Part shown: piece by piece, positions 40,250 to 53,551 of the stretch
Position numbering within the stretch: position 1 is the stretch's first letter
How the letters are laid out: each line of letters starts with the position of its first letter
Assembly: GCA_964034945.1 (NCBI GenBank)
Contig: OZ035960.1
Span: 52,384,706 to 52,448,705, forward strand
Direction: 5' to 3'
Length of the DNA stretch: 64,000 bases
Source: Chrysopilus asiliformis
Lineage: Eukaryota > Arthropoda > Insecta > Diptera > Rhagionidae
The notes under the pieces: model-generated
The model's input: the letters and a program-made list of their open reading frames with translations, nothing else
The model's database searches: none
What the model was told of the DNA's origin: nothing
Made by a program: the position numbers and the translations under genes

Positions 40250-41102
40250 CAGGGATGGCAAACGAAAAAAAAAATCTTATTGTTATACATTTCGTTATGT
40301 AACGAAATTCAAGTTTTATTTCGTTACGTTATTTCGTTTTGTAACGATAAAAAATTTCACTTCATTACGTTATAATATCATTATACCGTCACACATGGTA
40401 TAGAAACTGAAAACTAGAAACAATGCACTTTAATAATAGTTTATTTATCACAAAAGTAATTCAGTGCAGTTGCCATAAAAATAAATTCTATAAAAAAATT
40501 AATAAAACTTAACAAAAAGGAAATACAAATAAAAACAAAAAAAACATTAAAATAGTGATAGTTAAGTTGAAAAATCAACAAAAGTTTTGTTCATTAAAAA
40601 AAATTGCCCAACATAATTTATGTCAATATCAAAGATATTGAATTTAGGCTATTTTGACGTCCCTGATTCTGAGCCGGACTTTGCTTGCGCCAGATTCACT
40701 CTACTTTTGGAGATACCAAAAAGAAAATATTTGTGACACCAAAAAGTTTCTTAAACGATTTTCTTTTTCGTATCTCCAGAATTAGATTGAATCTGGCCAA
40801 AACAAAGTCCGATTAAGAATCAAAATATGATTAAAAACACTACCCCAATATCTTTAATTATATTTTATGCAGGTGGTAGTTCTGTGGGATTATATTTGAT
40901 GGACTTTTGTGGAACATTTCACCAAAAAATAAAATAAAGCAAAAATAAATAAAAAACGAATTCATTTTTTTCGTTTTTTGTTACGTTTTTCGTTAATGTA
41001 ACGGAATTAAATTTCTATAACGTTATAACGCAATTTTGAGGAAAAACCGGAATATCGTTTTTTAGTTTCATTATTTGTTTACATTACGATAACGTTTTCC
41101 TG
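40250..41102. mobile_element. hAT-like element with TAACGAAAT subterminal repeats
   Basis: The left end CAGGGATGGCAAACG and a right end in CCTG bracket sequence where TTTCGTTACG/TAACGAAA words crowd both ends (40300-40375, 40975-41095). This is typical hAT subterminal design. No matching 8 bp TSD was found. Confidence 0.5.
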
Positions 41103-41119
41103 CTTTTGAAAGAAGCACA

Positions 41120-41350
41120 CATTCAGAAAAATAATAAAGTTGATCCAAGTCAACTTTTTGACAAGTCAGCTCTGACATGTAGCGCCCTACTTGCTGAAGG
41201 TTTAACTGTTGAATTTCACTCGCCACAGGTTGCAAAATTTTTACTCTTCCTAACGTAGGTGAACCCACGCCTAGTATAGGCCAAATTTTCCTGCAGGTGG
41301 ACAATTACGTTCTACGCAAATTGACTACTTTTAGCCCATTTTTCTGAGTG
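41120..41350. mobile_element. MITE with CAYTCAGAAAAAT ends, copy 1
   Basis: The left end is CATTCAGAAAAATA and the right end ATTTTTCTGAGTG. It shares GTCAACTTTTTG and the ends with the copy at 49715-49986. Confidence 0.6.
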
Positions 41351-41541
41351 CTTAATGTGAAATTTAGGACGTATTGATCATAGCGGAATATTTTTGTTTC
41401 TCTCGAAACCATTTCAATTCAAGAGCGGATGCTTAACGGTTGAATATTTTACTAAAAATTGAAGAAAGCAAAAAATAAATTGATTAAAATTATCTTAAAC
41501 TGCAAATAAATTTTGATTGTAAATCGATGCATTTGATAACA

Positions 41542-41685
41542 TTTTTATACCCGTATGGTGAAACCAAAGGGTATATTAACTTTGCTTTACCGTTTGTAAC
41601 GCCAAGATCCCGTCATCGCACAAAAAAATAAATTACACCAGTGTGTTTAGAATGATAAAAATATTTAATTTTTGCATGTCCGTCC

Positions 41686-41723
<38 letters not shown>

Positions 41724-42138
41724 CTGTCTGTCTGTCCGTCTGTCTGTCTGTGGCGCGGATTGCGGGCGCACGGATTGAGCTAGAGACTTGAAATTTTGCG
41801 TGGATCCGTTTTTCGTAAAATGCGAGGCTAAGTTCGTTAATGGGCAAAAATGGACCATTAGGGGGGGTACCCCCCATACGAACGAAATCGTTTTTTGTGA
41901 ATATCTCATAAACGGTGCATCTTATCAAAAAAGTCCAAGAACAAAAGTTATTTAGGATATGATTCTACATAAAACTCCCATACATCAAAATCCGATTGGA
42001 ATAAATTTTAAAAAATCTTATTGGAAAGTTTGACTTCAAATTGGAATTTTGGTATAACTGTTCGAATTTTGATACGAATATCACCATACGGGTCTCCAAT
42101 GATTGCCAGATTGGCAATTATAGCTTTTGTTATGTTTA
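41542..42138 (+). mobile_element. DINE-1/Helentron-like element
   Basis: Complete copy: 5' hairpin, GTCY array at about 41680-41752, GGTACCCCCC block, and 3' TTGCCAGATTGGCAA hairpin with TATGTTT end. Confidence 0.75.
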
Positions 42139-42253
42139 AAATTTATGTTTGCCTGTCTGAATGTTTGTTCCGGTATAATGTGAAAACCGCCCAACCGGCT
42201 CCGATTAAACTTTGAAATTGGTTGAAGTTTCTTGTCGAATAAAGGGTAGTATA

Positions 42254-42830
42254 TTTTTATACCCGTATGGTGAAACCAAAGGGTATATTAACTTTGCCTT
42301 ACCGTTTGTAACGCCAAGATCCCGTCATCACACACAAAAATGAATTACACCAGTGTGTTTAGAATGATAAAAATAATTGAATTTTGCATGTCCGTCCGTC
42401 TGTCCGTCTGTCTGTCTGTCCGTCTGTCTGTCTGTCCGTCTGTCTGTCTGTCTGTGGCGCGGATTGCGGGCGCATGGATTGAGCTAGAGACTTGAAATTT
42501 TGCGCAGATCCGTTTTTCGTAAAATGCGAGGCTAAGTTCGTTAATGGGCAAAAATGGACCATTAGGGGGGGTACCCCCCATAGGAACGAAAATGTTTTTC
42601 GCAAATATCTCAAAAACTGTGCATCCTATCAAAAAAGTGCAAGAACAAAAGTTATTTAGAATATGATTCTACATAAAACTCTCATACATTAAAATCCAAT
42701 TGGAACCAGTTTTAAAAAAATCTTATTGGAAAATTTGAATTCAAATGAAATTTTGATACGCCGTTCAATTAAATCACCATACGGGTTTTCAATAATTGCC
42801 AGATTGGCAATTATAGGTTTTGTTATGTTT
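42254..42830 (+). mobile_element. DINE-1/Helentron-like element
   Basis: Complete copy about 115 bp after the preceding one, same orientation; GTCY array at about 42390-42455. Confidence 0.75.
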
Positions 42831-43133
42831 TATTAACCATTCTCTCTCCTTCGAGACCCTTCCCCTGATATTTCTTGAATTACTGAAGGGATTCGAATCT
42901 GGTTTTGATCTTTAGAGAGCTTACCCAACAGGAAAAATTTTGAAAAGTGAGACCTGGATTGGACCAGGGGTGTAGCCTTTATTATTGTTTAATTTGAACT
43001 TTGCGTGGATTTTTATTATGTTTATACCCGTATGGTGAAACCAAAGGGTATACTAACTTTGCCTTACCGTGTGTAACGCCAAGATCAAGTCATCACACAC
43101 AAAAATGAATTACACCAGTGTGTTTAGGATGAT

Positions 43134-43716
43134 AAACATAACAAAAGCTATAATTGCCAATCTGGCAATCATTGGAGACCCGTATGGTGATATTCGTATC
43201 AAAATTCGAGCACTTGTACCAAAATTCCACTTTGAAGTCAAACTTTCCAATAAGATTTTTTAAAATTTATTCCAATCGGATTTTGATGTATGGAAGTTTT
43301 ATGTAGAATCATATCCTAAATAACTTTTGTTCTTGCACTTTTTTGATAAGATGCACCGTTTTTGAGATATTCACAAAAAACGATTTCGTTCGTATGGGGG
43401 GTACCCCCCCTAATGGTCCCTTTTTACCCGTTAACGAACTTAGCCTCGAATTTTACGAGAAACGGATCCACGCAAAATGTCAAGTCTCTAGCTCAATCCG
43501 TGCGCCCGCAATCCGCGCCACAGACAGACGGACGGACAGACAGACGGGCAGACAGACAGACAGACGGACAGACGGACGGACATGCAAAATTCAATTTTTT
43601 TTATCATTCTAAACACACTGGTGTAATTCATTTTTGGGTGTGATGACGGGATCTTGGCGTTACAAACGGTAAAGCAAAGTTAATATACCCTTTGGTTTCA
43701 CCATACGGGTATAAAA
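43134..43716 (-). mobile_element. Complete Helentron nested in another Helentron
   Basis: It opens with its 3' end (AACATAACAAAAGCTATAAT, TTGCCAATCTGGCAA) and closes with CCATACGGGTATAAA. The GACA array is at about 43517-43581. It was inserted within an AA. Confidence 0.75.
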
Positions 43717-43941
43717 ATAATTAATTTTTGCATGTCCGTCCGTCTGTCCGTCTGTCCGTCTGTCTGTGGCGCGGATTGCGGGCGCACGGATTGAGCTAGA
43801 GACTTGAAATTTTGTGCAGATCCGTTTTTCGTAAAATGCGAGGCCAAGTTCGTTAATGGGCAAAAATGGACCATTAGGGGGGGTACCCCCCATACCAACG
43901 AAAAAGTTTTTTGTGAATATCTCAAAAACGGTGCATCTTAT

Positions 43942-44090
43942 TGTAGGGCATAAGATACTTTAATTCAATTGACACTGTGTTTAATCCTGACAACACTGCT
44001 CGTACATTTAGCTATCTCTAAAATTCTGTAATCAACAGTTCTCAATAAACCACCGTACAAATCAGTTTGAGTTCTTTTATTTGCCCCACA
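43942..44090. mobile_element. Solo LTR, 149 bp, 4 bp TSD
   Basis: It starts TGTAGGGCATAAG, ends TTTGCCCCACA, and contains CAATAAAC. TTAT lies at 43938-43941 and 44091-44094; other Helentron copies read CATCTTATCAAAA here, giving the empty site. No internal region remains. Confidence 0.75.
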
Positions 44091-44290
44091 TTATCAAAAT
44101 AGTGCAAGAACAAAAGTTATTTAGGATATGATTCTACATAAAACTCCCATACATCAAATCCGATTGGAATAAATTTTAAAACATCTTATTGAAAAGTTTG
44201 ACTTCAAAGTGGAATTTTGATACAACTGTTCGCCGTTCACTTAAATCACCATTAATTGCCAGATTGGCAATTAGAGCTTTTGTTATGTTT

Positions 44291-45099
44291 TTAATTATAT
44301 TTATAAAAACGTTTGTCACGACTGACTGACTGATACATCAATTCCTGGAGTTAGAAATCTGAAATTTTTGCAGTATGTTAAAATTTCGAAATGAAAGTCC
44401 CAGAACGATTTTTTTTAAAGTTTTAATTTAACTTTCATTGGTTTTATTGCTTCGAATCCTTGGCGACTGGGCCATAAACAGCAGTTAGAAAATAATTGCA
44501 GTCAGCGATTAAAAAATTGGCGCTTTACTTTCAGTAGATTCGTTTTTTCTCTTTTATTTCAGTAAAAAATTGGTTTACAAAATGTTTCCTAGCGCATATC
44601 CATACCCCCCTGAAAATGTTTGGCGACTCCAAGGCGATGGGCAAACACCGGTTGACAAACAGTGGCGTGGACACAGTATCTTAATATTTTAATGTGAGGA
44701 AATTACTTCAAATATAAAAGAAAAAAACATCAGAAAAGCTACAATTGGGCCAACCGTCAAATACTCTATATGATGACAGACAAAATGTTTGTTTTAAAAA
44801 ATCCATTTGTATAGGACAGGGGGAAAGAAGTCGATTTTGATTTTGATGTGTGGATGTAAAATCATATTCTAAACAGATTTTACCATTATAAATTTTTCAA
44901 TACGACTGACCGTTTTCGCGAAAATAGAAAAAAAAATCAATTTGTATGGGAGAAGGAGGAAGTAGTGGTCCAACTGGATTTTGATGTATAGATAAGTTAT
45001 GTAAAATCCTATTCTAAACACATTTTAGCTTTATAAATTTTTCAATACGACTCACCGTTTTCGAGAAAACTGCAAAAAAAACTGTTTCGTTTGTATTGG
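44291..45099. other. No gene recognised
   Basis: Two diverged direct repeats (ATTTTGATGTRTRGAT...TTCAATACGACTSACCGTTT) lie at about 44835-44925 and 44980-45070. No coding similarity was seen. Confidence 0.45.
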
Positions 45100-45590
<491 letters not shown>

Positions 45591-47489
45591 TGATATCATA
45601 ATGATAATTAAAATGGATTTTTTTCAGAATGAATGTGTTTTGAAAATCTCTAAATTTTTTATTTTAATTTAAAACTAAATAACTAAAAAGGCATGCTTTT
45701 TGATTTCCAAGAGCTTTAAATATGAGTAGTTGTTTAAATTATCATTACTTATACTCATTAAAGTTATTACTGAGCTATATAAACTAGGATAGTTAGCAAA
45801 GAAAAGTTTTTTTTTCAGCGAAATGTAAAGAATAAGAAACAATTTGACAAAAAAAATCCTTTCAATGAACTTCAATTATGATTGTCTTTCCTATTAAAGA
45901 ATCGTTAGGCTTAGTGATTTTATAAATAATTTTGCTCGCTACCGAAATTTCAATCCTGATAAGGGCCAGTTTTAGGGCATAACGACAATATAACCTGCCA
46001 ATATTACACATTATCCGCAAGAGTTTTCCACTTTTTTCAACTTTCTAACGATTTTCTTTCATTGCGACTACTTTATGTGAGTCCTTTTATGGACGAATGA
46101 AACTAAAAATCACATGAAAAACATACATTTCAACATGCAACAATCAAATTACATGATCGCAAATTATAGGCTTGATTTGGCATAAGGTAAATGTTGTTTT
46201 AGTAGTTTTTTTTTGTTTTCTTATTTTTAAACCGTTGTGCGGTGATATAGCAATTCGTTTATATCTTAAATTTGGCTATCGCAAAAAATACTATTATGAG
46301 ATATTATACATTTAGGTGCGATATACATAGTTGTATATTATAAATAAAATATTGTATAATACTTCCCCTCATAAAATACATGTCGTTACAATCTCATGGA
46401 AGAGCCAGTATTGCCGGGCAATGCATGCGGCGTCTAGAAAAATCATTTTATGCTGTTATTTTTTGACGAAAATTCGTTGGAATTTGGAGTAATTTTATGT
46501 TTGCTAATTGTTGAGCAAACAGAAGCTTTTCTTAGAGAATTACTTCCGTAGCCGTCGTAGTCGCCCCATCGAACGTACATAGGGTTGCTTGTTCAGTTTT
46601 TGTTTTAGGATCTATAATTGCATACTCGTATTATAAATGGGTTTTGATATACACCAGCAAAAAGACTGAGAGGTCAAGGAGCGTATAGTTGGGCTACAAA
46701 AAATTGTCTCAATTAAGTTAAAAAGTCGATTAATACGAGAATAATGTTACTAAATTTTAGCGATATGGTCCATACTGCCAAGGATGGAAAAATTAAATTA
46801 TGCAAATTTTCTCATTTAAATTGAGTACATATTTTAAAGATTCTTGAGAATCAAGACGTCAGTCTGTCTGTAAGTCTTTGTACAAGATTTCTGAAAATCT
46901 AATAGAGCTAGAGCAATGAAATTTTATAGGCATGTTTCCATTGCGATGCAGTTTCAGATAGTCTTAATTTTCGAGTTTCAGACTCCCAAAAATCTGAGAT
47001 TTTGTTGGTTTGCAACACTGGACTCAGTTGTCCTGCGTAAGAAAATTTTAGACGCAGGGTGAATTGCCCAAGCAATGCCATTTTCTAATGTCAGCACTGC
47101 AAAGAATAATTGATTGGCACATGGAAACAACTTTCTAAGCCAAAATGAAACTTCTTTAATATTTTAGGAAAAAAATCGATGAAATATTTTACATTTGTGA
47201 TGTAGTAAAATATGTTGGTTTGCAACACTGAGATGTAATTTTTCATTAATTCAGTCAGTATTTTAATTCCCTAATATCGTAAAATTACAATACATGACAG
47301 TTGTGAATTTTGCTTTAGTTTTTGCGATTTTCAATAACAAATGTGTAGTTTCGTTTTGAACTTAGGGGGGTCTGCGGTAGTGTAAGGGTACTAAACTTTT
47401 AATCAAAAATCATAAAATATATATTCACAAAACCCTTGATTACTCAACACTAGTTCAACTTGACTTACTTCACTGTCATTCTGACCCCC
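45591..47489. other. No gene; one diverged repeat
   Basis: 46855-47010 contains a short GTCTGTCTGTAAG block followed by ACAAGATTTCTGAAAATCTA and GCAATGAAATTTTATAGGCA, resembling the repeat at 22680. The rest is unassigned. Confidence 0.4.
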
Positions 47490-47711
47490 TCAATTGCCAA
47501 TCTGGCAATTATTGAAAACCCGTATGGTGATACACCCAACTCTTTTTTTACACGGTAGATACGTTCCAACTAAAATCGTGTAAAAAAAACCGTGTAAAAA
47601 AAGATATGCAGCACATATTAAAATTGAGGATGTGTTCCACAGCTTTAAAAAACCGTGTAAGATGAAAAAAAAGCTATATGTTGTCTTAAAAACCGTGCAA
47701 AAAAAATATAA

Positions 47712-47981
47712 TCTATATATATAAAAATGGTTGTTTGTCTGTCTGTCTGTTTGTTTGAGATTACAAAACTCAAAAACTACTGGACCGATTTTTACGCGGT
47801 TTTTTGCAAAATGATCTGTGTTGCCAGGAGCAGGTTTTTAGCTATGTAGATTTTCAAAATTCGAAACAAAAGGTCCTGTAAGGATAACGTTTTTTCCCAA
47901 AAGTTTTTAAGTTATTTATGGTTTTTTGGCATTCTAAAATTTATACAAAAAACTTTAAGCTGCCAACGTAGGGTCTGCTAG
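47712..47981 (+). mobile_element. Canonical non-autonomous Helitron, 270 bp
   Basis: It starts TCTATATATATAAAAATGG and ends CTAG, with A before and T after (insertion between A and T), and a weak hairpin just inside. It carries GTCTGTCTGTCTG and one AGGTCCTGTAAGGATAACG unit, the word of the tandem arrays at 29.2 and 37.1 kb. Confidence 0.75.
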
Positions 47982-48006
47982 TAAATTATAAAAAAAACAA
48001 AATATA

Positions 48007-48257
48007 TTGAGGCGTTAAAAGCTAGAGTGGACCAACCCACATGTCGAAATCGTGAATTTTTTTTGTGTTTGAATCACTATTGCGAGTGAGTTTTTAGATA
48101 AAAATGTTTGGTTGCACAAAAGAACATTTCAACATTGAGTAATAAAGTCCACAGAAATTTTTTTTCCAAAAATTTACAGTAAATAATAGTACAAAAGTGA
48201 AAAAGCTTCAAAAACTCAATTATGTGGCTTGGTCCACTCTAGCTTTTAACGCCTCAA
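48007..48257. mobile_element. MITE with TTGAGGCGTTAAAAGC ends
   Basis: The terminal inverted repeats begin TTGAGGCGTTAAAAGCTAGA and run about 28 bp (to GGACCAA). This is the complete copy of the family whose degraded member is at 12615-12843. Confidence 0.8.
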
Positions 48258-48877
48258 TTATAAAAAAAAACCAAATTAGAATAGAAATAAAAATATTATT
48301 TAGATTATTCATCGCTACTTGATATTAAGCGTGAACGTTTATTACTGACTTGATAAAATCGCTTCCATTACTAGAGATGTCTAACACATCTGACGAGTTT
48401 GAATCCAATGAAGAGTATGGTTCCTTATTAACGTTCACTGAATGCGCCCAATAACTCAATAATGTGCTTAATGCAATTTTAAATAGACAAATATAAAATC
48501 GACTATAAAAATTTCCCCAATTAATTTTTTTTTTGTAACTACATGTAAAAATTTTTTCTTTAGACTTCGTGTTAGAACAAAAAATTCGTGGAAAAAAAAA
48601 ATTTTTTTTTCTTTTTGTGGACCGTGTTATTTCAAAATCGCGTAAAAAAAGACCGTGTAAAAAAAGAGTTGGGTGTATTCATATCAAAATTCGAACAGTT
48701 GTACCAAAATTCTATTTTGAGGTGAAACTTTCCAATAAGATTTTTTAAAATTTATTCCAATAGGGTTTTGATGTATGGGAGTTTTATGTAGAATCATATC
48801 CTAAATAACTTTTGTTCTTGCACTTTTTTCATAAGATGCACCGTTTTTGAGATATTCGCAAAAAACGTTTTCGTTCG

Positions 48878-49118
48878 TAAAAATTAGGCTTGTTTTAGTT
48901 TTACGATAATTTGAAAACTATTAATAGCTGCGCAACTGGTTTCTTATTCTTTCATCAAAACCTCCTGTTTTTGATTCACTTGCAAGCAGCATGGCAAAAC
49001 TTGCCCTGCGTATGTAATAGAAGCTCTCATTTGCACTACCAATTTCCCAAGAAAAACGGTACAATAAAGCGGGAAGCCGAAAATATGCTATTTTTTGGTA
49101 TATGAAAAATTTAGAGTA
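48878..49118. other. No gene recognised
   Basis: Short unassigned spacer between the Helentron fragment and the Tc1-like copy 2. Confidence 0.4.
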
Positions 49119-49273
49119 TACCGTATGCGTCATAAAAATCTGGAATCCAGTACTGCAAGTATTTTCAATGAGATAACGGTTGCTTATTAATTTGTACTAC
49201 GTTTGAAAGGGTTTGTAAATAAAACTTCGTACATAATTGAGCCAAAAAATTAAATGGGTATAAATATAGCAAC

Positions 49274-49525
49274 ATGGGGGAGACTCAAAGAGTAAAAATC
49301 ATGAAGTTGGTCCACGCGCGGAAGTCCAATAAGGCGATTTCCAATGAATTAAACGTAGCGTTGTCAACTGTTTTTGCTGTAAGAGCGACTTGTTTGGCCA
49401 GGGGAATAGTTAGGCCGCAATCTGGAAGCGGTAGACCCATTTCAGTAAAGACTCCAGTGTTGATTAGGGCAATCAAAGGAAGGATCAGAAGGAATCCGGT
49501 AAGGACATCTTGGAGAGTCATGTAA
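49274..49525 (+). pseudogene. Tc1-like transposase N-terminal HTH (copy 2)
   Basis: 83 residues starting MGETQRVKIMKLVHARKSNK, otherwise as copy 1 with a few substitutions, and identical in protein to copy 3. It ends at the same VRTSWRVM stop. Downstream, SSPDLNPLDF (third catalytic Asp region) survives in another frame. Confidence 0.7.
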
Positions 49526-49714
49526 AACCATCGATAGAGTCAACCTACGGTAATGATGTGTTTTACGTGTTTCGCAAGACGGGGCACCGTGCCACACTGC
49601 CAGAAGTACCCAAATTTGGATAATTTAAAAAACCAATAATTTAAAAAACTTCTGGTCTAAGGACATGTGGTCACCCAGCTCTCCAGATCTTAATCCCCTG
49701 GATTTTTTAATATG

Positions 49715-49986
49715 CACTCAGAAAAATGTCCAGGTCAACTTTTTGTCAGGTTAACTTTGACCTTATAGAGGTGTCTGTAAGCCAGCTAGCGGTCAGAGTT
49801 AACCTATCTAAGGTCAACTCGTGCAGCTCCCAATGCCCTACTTCACCTGCTGGTGGCTTAATTTCAGAATTTCTCCGACCACAGGTCAACTCAGTTTTAC
49901 TTGCCCACATGCAGGCGAACGCGCGTCTGCCCGAGGCCAATTACGCCGTATGTAGGTCGTCGAGTTAGCCTCCATTTTTCTGAGTG
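49715..49986. mobile_element. MITE with CACTCAGAAAAATG ends, copy 2
   Basis: Perfect 14 bp ends, CACTCAGAAAAATG and CATTTTTCTGAGTG. Internal AGGTCAACT/AGTTAACCT words recur. It interrupts Tc1-like copy 2. Confidence 0.75.
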
Positions 49987-50275
49987 TGGGCTAAGGCTTA
50001 CAGTAATGTGCAAGCCCTGAAGTCCACCATTACCATCGCATGGAACGACAAGCCGGAGTCTTATTTAATATTGACATTTAATATTGACAAGAAGTACAGG
50101 CCCCGTTTGGAGAAGTTCGTAAATGCTGGAGGGGGACATTTTGAATAATTTTTGTTACTAGTATGTAAGATTTAGTTTAGAGCAAAACATATTTTTTTTT
50201 CGTTCAACTTCTGTGTTTTTTTAAACGGTTTACAATTTAATATGAATTTTCCAGATTTTTATGACGCATACGGTA

Positions 50276-51500
50276 TAGGAGTGACCATACGTCCCACATT
50301 TCCCGCAGCAGTCCCAGGTTTAGGCATATCCCGGAATAGAAATTTGTGTCCCTGATTATTCGATTAAGTTTTGATACCGCAAAATTTTCGACTGCGGCGC
50401 AGTTTTTCTATGAGTTTCTACCTCCATCGTGTCTTTTTTAAAAAAAAAATCCCTTGCGGCGCATTTTGTTATCACATTTATGGGGAATTGGTGTTTATTA
50501 AATTAAATAAAACAGCCAGATTCCTATTTTGTCTTTTACGTTTTCAACGTCAGTTGTTGAGCTTTTCAATTTTACAATAACTAAAAAAAATATTTTTATA
50601 TTTTCAAAATTTTTTCCTGTCAATCGTCTGTTCTGTAGTTCACTTCGTTTCGTAATGTGTGTCAGTAAAATAGTTTGTCACTAAATAGTCATTCCTACAT
50701 ATATTTGTCTTTGAAAATTTTGCCTGCGGTGCAACTTCTGTTGTATTCTAAAAAAAAAACATCAGAAGAAATTACAGAAAAATTCAATTATCTTATTGGA
50801 AAGGAGTTGGTACGTAAAAGAGGTTGGAGTTGGGGTGAGCTCCGTATTGACTTTTTTCGTACTTTTTGATTTTGAGATATTAAAAATCCATTTTCCATAA
50901 ATCAAAATGCAATCGAACCACTCTTTCATACAAACATCGGATAAATCACAAAAAATATTACGGCGAAACAAACTTCTGACGAAACAAATTTTGACGAAAC
51001 AAACTTCATCCATTTAAAATCCTATTGGATATTTTTTCGCAAATAATTTTTAGTTGATATTAATTTCTTTTATTCTGAATCATCACAATTTCAAATCGAC
51101 ATTTTTTAACGAAACAACGCAATACTAACGAAACACCGGAACACGAACGATTTAGATGTGGCGAAACAATTAATAAATGTCAGCCGCAGGCGAAATCTTT
51201 CAAACATATTGCGGTGCAATTATATTTATAAGTCAATAACTACACAATCCTAAACGAAAAATAATTTAATTTTTCGCGCACCCAATGTTCTATAAATAAT
51301 CGCAACCAAAATTGTAAAATACAAAAAAAAATGTCCCGCAGACCAAATCTTTTGATACACATATGCACCCTTTGTGGAAAATCATTGGAATAATGGACCG
51401 CAGGCAAGAAAAAAGTTAAGTCGAAGTGGAGTATATTTTTTGAATATTTAGTAATTGTTTTATTAGCGTTATTAAAAAATTCGCGTCAAAAGAGTAGTTT
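50276..51500. repeat. Region with recurring TGCGGYGCA and GACGAAACAAA words
   Basis: TGCGGCGCA/TGCGGTGCA occur near 50394, 50456, 50725 and 51220. CGAAACAA words cluster at 50960-51175. It opens with GACCATACGTCCCACATTTC and closes near CGGGACGCCGGGACAAC, which may be paired hAT-like subterminal sequence. Ends are not defined. Confidence 0.35.
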
Positions 51501-53159
51501 CCGGGACGCCGGGACAACATGCCCAAACAGCATCGAAAAGTACGGGAACATGAGATTTGTTCTTTGCGACTTGAAAGAGTAGAAATTTACACAATCGGGA
51601 TTAAAAATTTACACCTATAATTCACATCCGCGTAAAAGAAGCGAAAGAAGTGACGAGCACGATCTTTGGGGCAACATTCGCTTCATGAAAATCCTGCGGC
51701 GATAGAGCAGCATTTGATGGTTTTCGGGCCGAAATAGTGATTGGCTGTGGAGCCTGAACGTCAGTTTAATTTTGAAGAAGCGTGTGATGGAAAAAGTGAC
51801 GAAACTGCTACCACTAAAGTTTCATTAAAGCTCCCCGTCTGAGAAACACCAAAAAAAATTGATGCCTTCAGCCGCCATATTTCTCACTGACATTTGATGG
51901 AAACGATTTCGTTTCGAGAATTAAATTTCTTATTTCAGGCGAATGACTGAAGGATATTGCATAAAAAGTGGATAGCATACATTTTTGAAACAGCATAATT
52001 TTATTGGCATCAAAATTTCATTGCAAAAGAAAAAAAAATTTTACCGATAAAATAAAATTAAAGAAATTTTTGATTAAAAACAAAATAATTCGATGGCCCA
52101 TTAAAATCTGTTTAAATTCCAGATCCAATATTGTCGAAAAATTTTAATGGCAATTAAAATCACGACATGCAACCGGAAGAAAAGTCCATTATAAAATAAC
52201 ACTCCACAAAAGTTTCCATTAATTTGTCGCCATTAGATTTTTCTCGTTCGTCTTCTGCTTACGTTTTTATTTGTTCATCTCTGTTTACTAGCAAGCATTC
52301 GAGGGAGAAAGAAAACCCGCTCGATGATTTGTGTAATTGTGTGATATAATGCCGTCAGATGACGCTCGCGCATGAGGCAACTAATTACGTCCCTGTCGTT
52401 ATAATTGCGACGTAGCAAACCGCAGAAAAGTGTTCCCCACTATGTGTGTCGTTGCGCGTCTCATACGCACAACTAAATACGTATTTGCGACATAAACTGC
52501 TTATCGCCGCGATCTGCATGGTGACGAAATATGGGGATAAACACCATAATTGCTACTTAAAATGCTATTTGGGTGGTCAACCTACTTAAACTCCCATACA
52601 CCTACAATAGGGAGAGATATGTATATCTCGGGTTCATGAGTGTCCGCTTATGGGAGTTTTCGCCGTATATCAGAGATTGTAAAAAAGGAAAATAAAATAA
52701 TTACTAGAATATAAAAATAGTTTTAAATAAATTTAAAAAAATAACCACTAAAAGATAAACGAGAAACAGGAGTGGGAAACAGTTTTAAAAAACTATAAGT
52801 TAATTCAAACATTTTGTGATCCAAATAACAATGAATATTCTAAACAAACTTAAATTTAGCATAGAAAGATAAAAAAAACGTGAAATATCGAAATTAAGAA
52901 CTTTTCAAAACTTCAAAATCGTATAAAGTGATCGAAAATTCTTGTTCGAAAAGGTTTGCAAAATTTTAGGCCAAATTAGTTTCTTTGAGGTACCTCGAGA
53001 GGTCTGGCTTCGGAAAAACAAAGTTTAAGTACCTAGTCATAAAAAGTTTCAAATATGTCTCCATGGAAAGTAGCTTGGGCAATTTTATATATATAGAAGG
53101 AAATTATTGTATTCATGATGGAGATCGACTCGAAAATGGGGGCCGATAAAAAATTTCTG
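51501..53159. other. No gene; one shared repeat
   Basis: 52988-53028 (GGTACCTCGAGAGGTCTGGC onward) is the reverse complement of 4237-4272. Otherwise unassigned. Confidence 0.4.
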
Positions 53160-53551
53160 CAGCGGTATTGTGATTTTAATCTGTAAAAAAGATGGAAAAA
53201 CTCACACGTGAGATTTCTCGCCTATTCATTTCCACTTCACTTCGGTATTATGATTTTCCAAGTGAAACCTAGTACATACTTAATACAAATCTATTACAGA
53301 ATATGATAAATTTGTATTTCAAAGTTGTTTTTGGTTGCTATTTTGCCAATTTTAACTAAATTCAAGAAAAGTGTTACAGTTTTTTGTATTATAAACAATA
53401 TAAATGATTCTCTAGATGTTGTTTCAACATTTGAAACATCATTTGTGAGGTATTTCAACATTTTTTTTGCACTTTTGATTACATAGGAAATTTTACACAT
53501 AAAATTTATAACAGCTTTTCTCTGTCTGGCAGGTACTTTCTTTTAGCAATA

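Larger units (their letters stand above)
43019..44290 (+). mobile_element. Helentron interrupted by an inverted Helentron
   Basis: The 5' part is 43019-43133 (to GTTTAGGATGAT) and the remainder 43717-44290 (from AATTAATTTTTGCATGTCCG). A minus-strand copy sits between, with no target duplication. A solo LTR interrupts the 3' part. Confidence 0.75.
47533..48675. mobile_element. Pogo-like MITE with CCGTGTAAAAAAAG ladder
   Basis: The left end is CACCCAACTCTTTTTTTACA and the right end TGTAAAAAAAGAGTTGGGTG, with TA on both sides. CCGTGTAAAAAAA recurs internally. It contains a Helitron and a MITE. Confidence 0.75.
47490..48877 (-). mobile_element. Truncated Helentron split by a pogo-like element
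   Basis: The 3' end (CAATTGCCAATCTGGCAATT) is at 47491; sequence resumes at 48678 and stops at AACGTTTTCGTTCGTA before the GTCY block. Confidence 0.7.
49121..50273 (+). mobile_element. Tc1-like deletion derivative, copy 2
   Basis: Ends CCGTATGCGTCATAAAAATC with TA on both sides. It has the same internal deletion as copies 1 and 3. It is longer because a 272 bp MITE sits in its 3' half. Confidence 0.8.
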
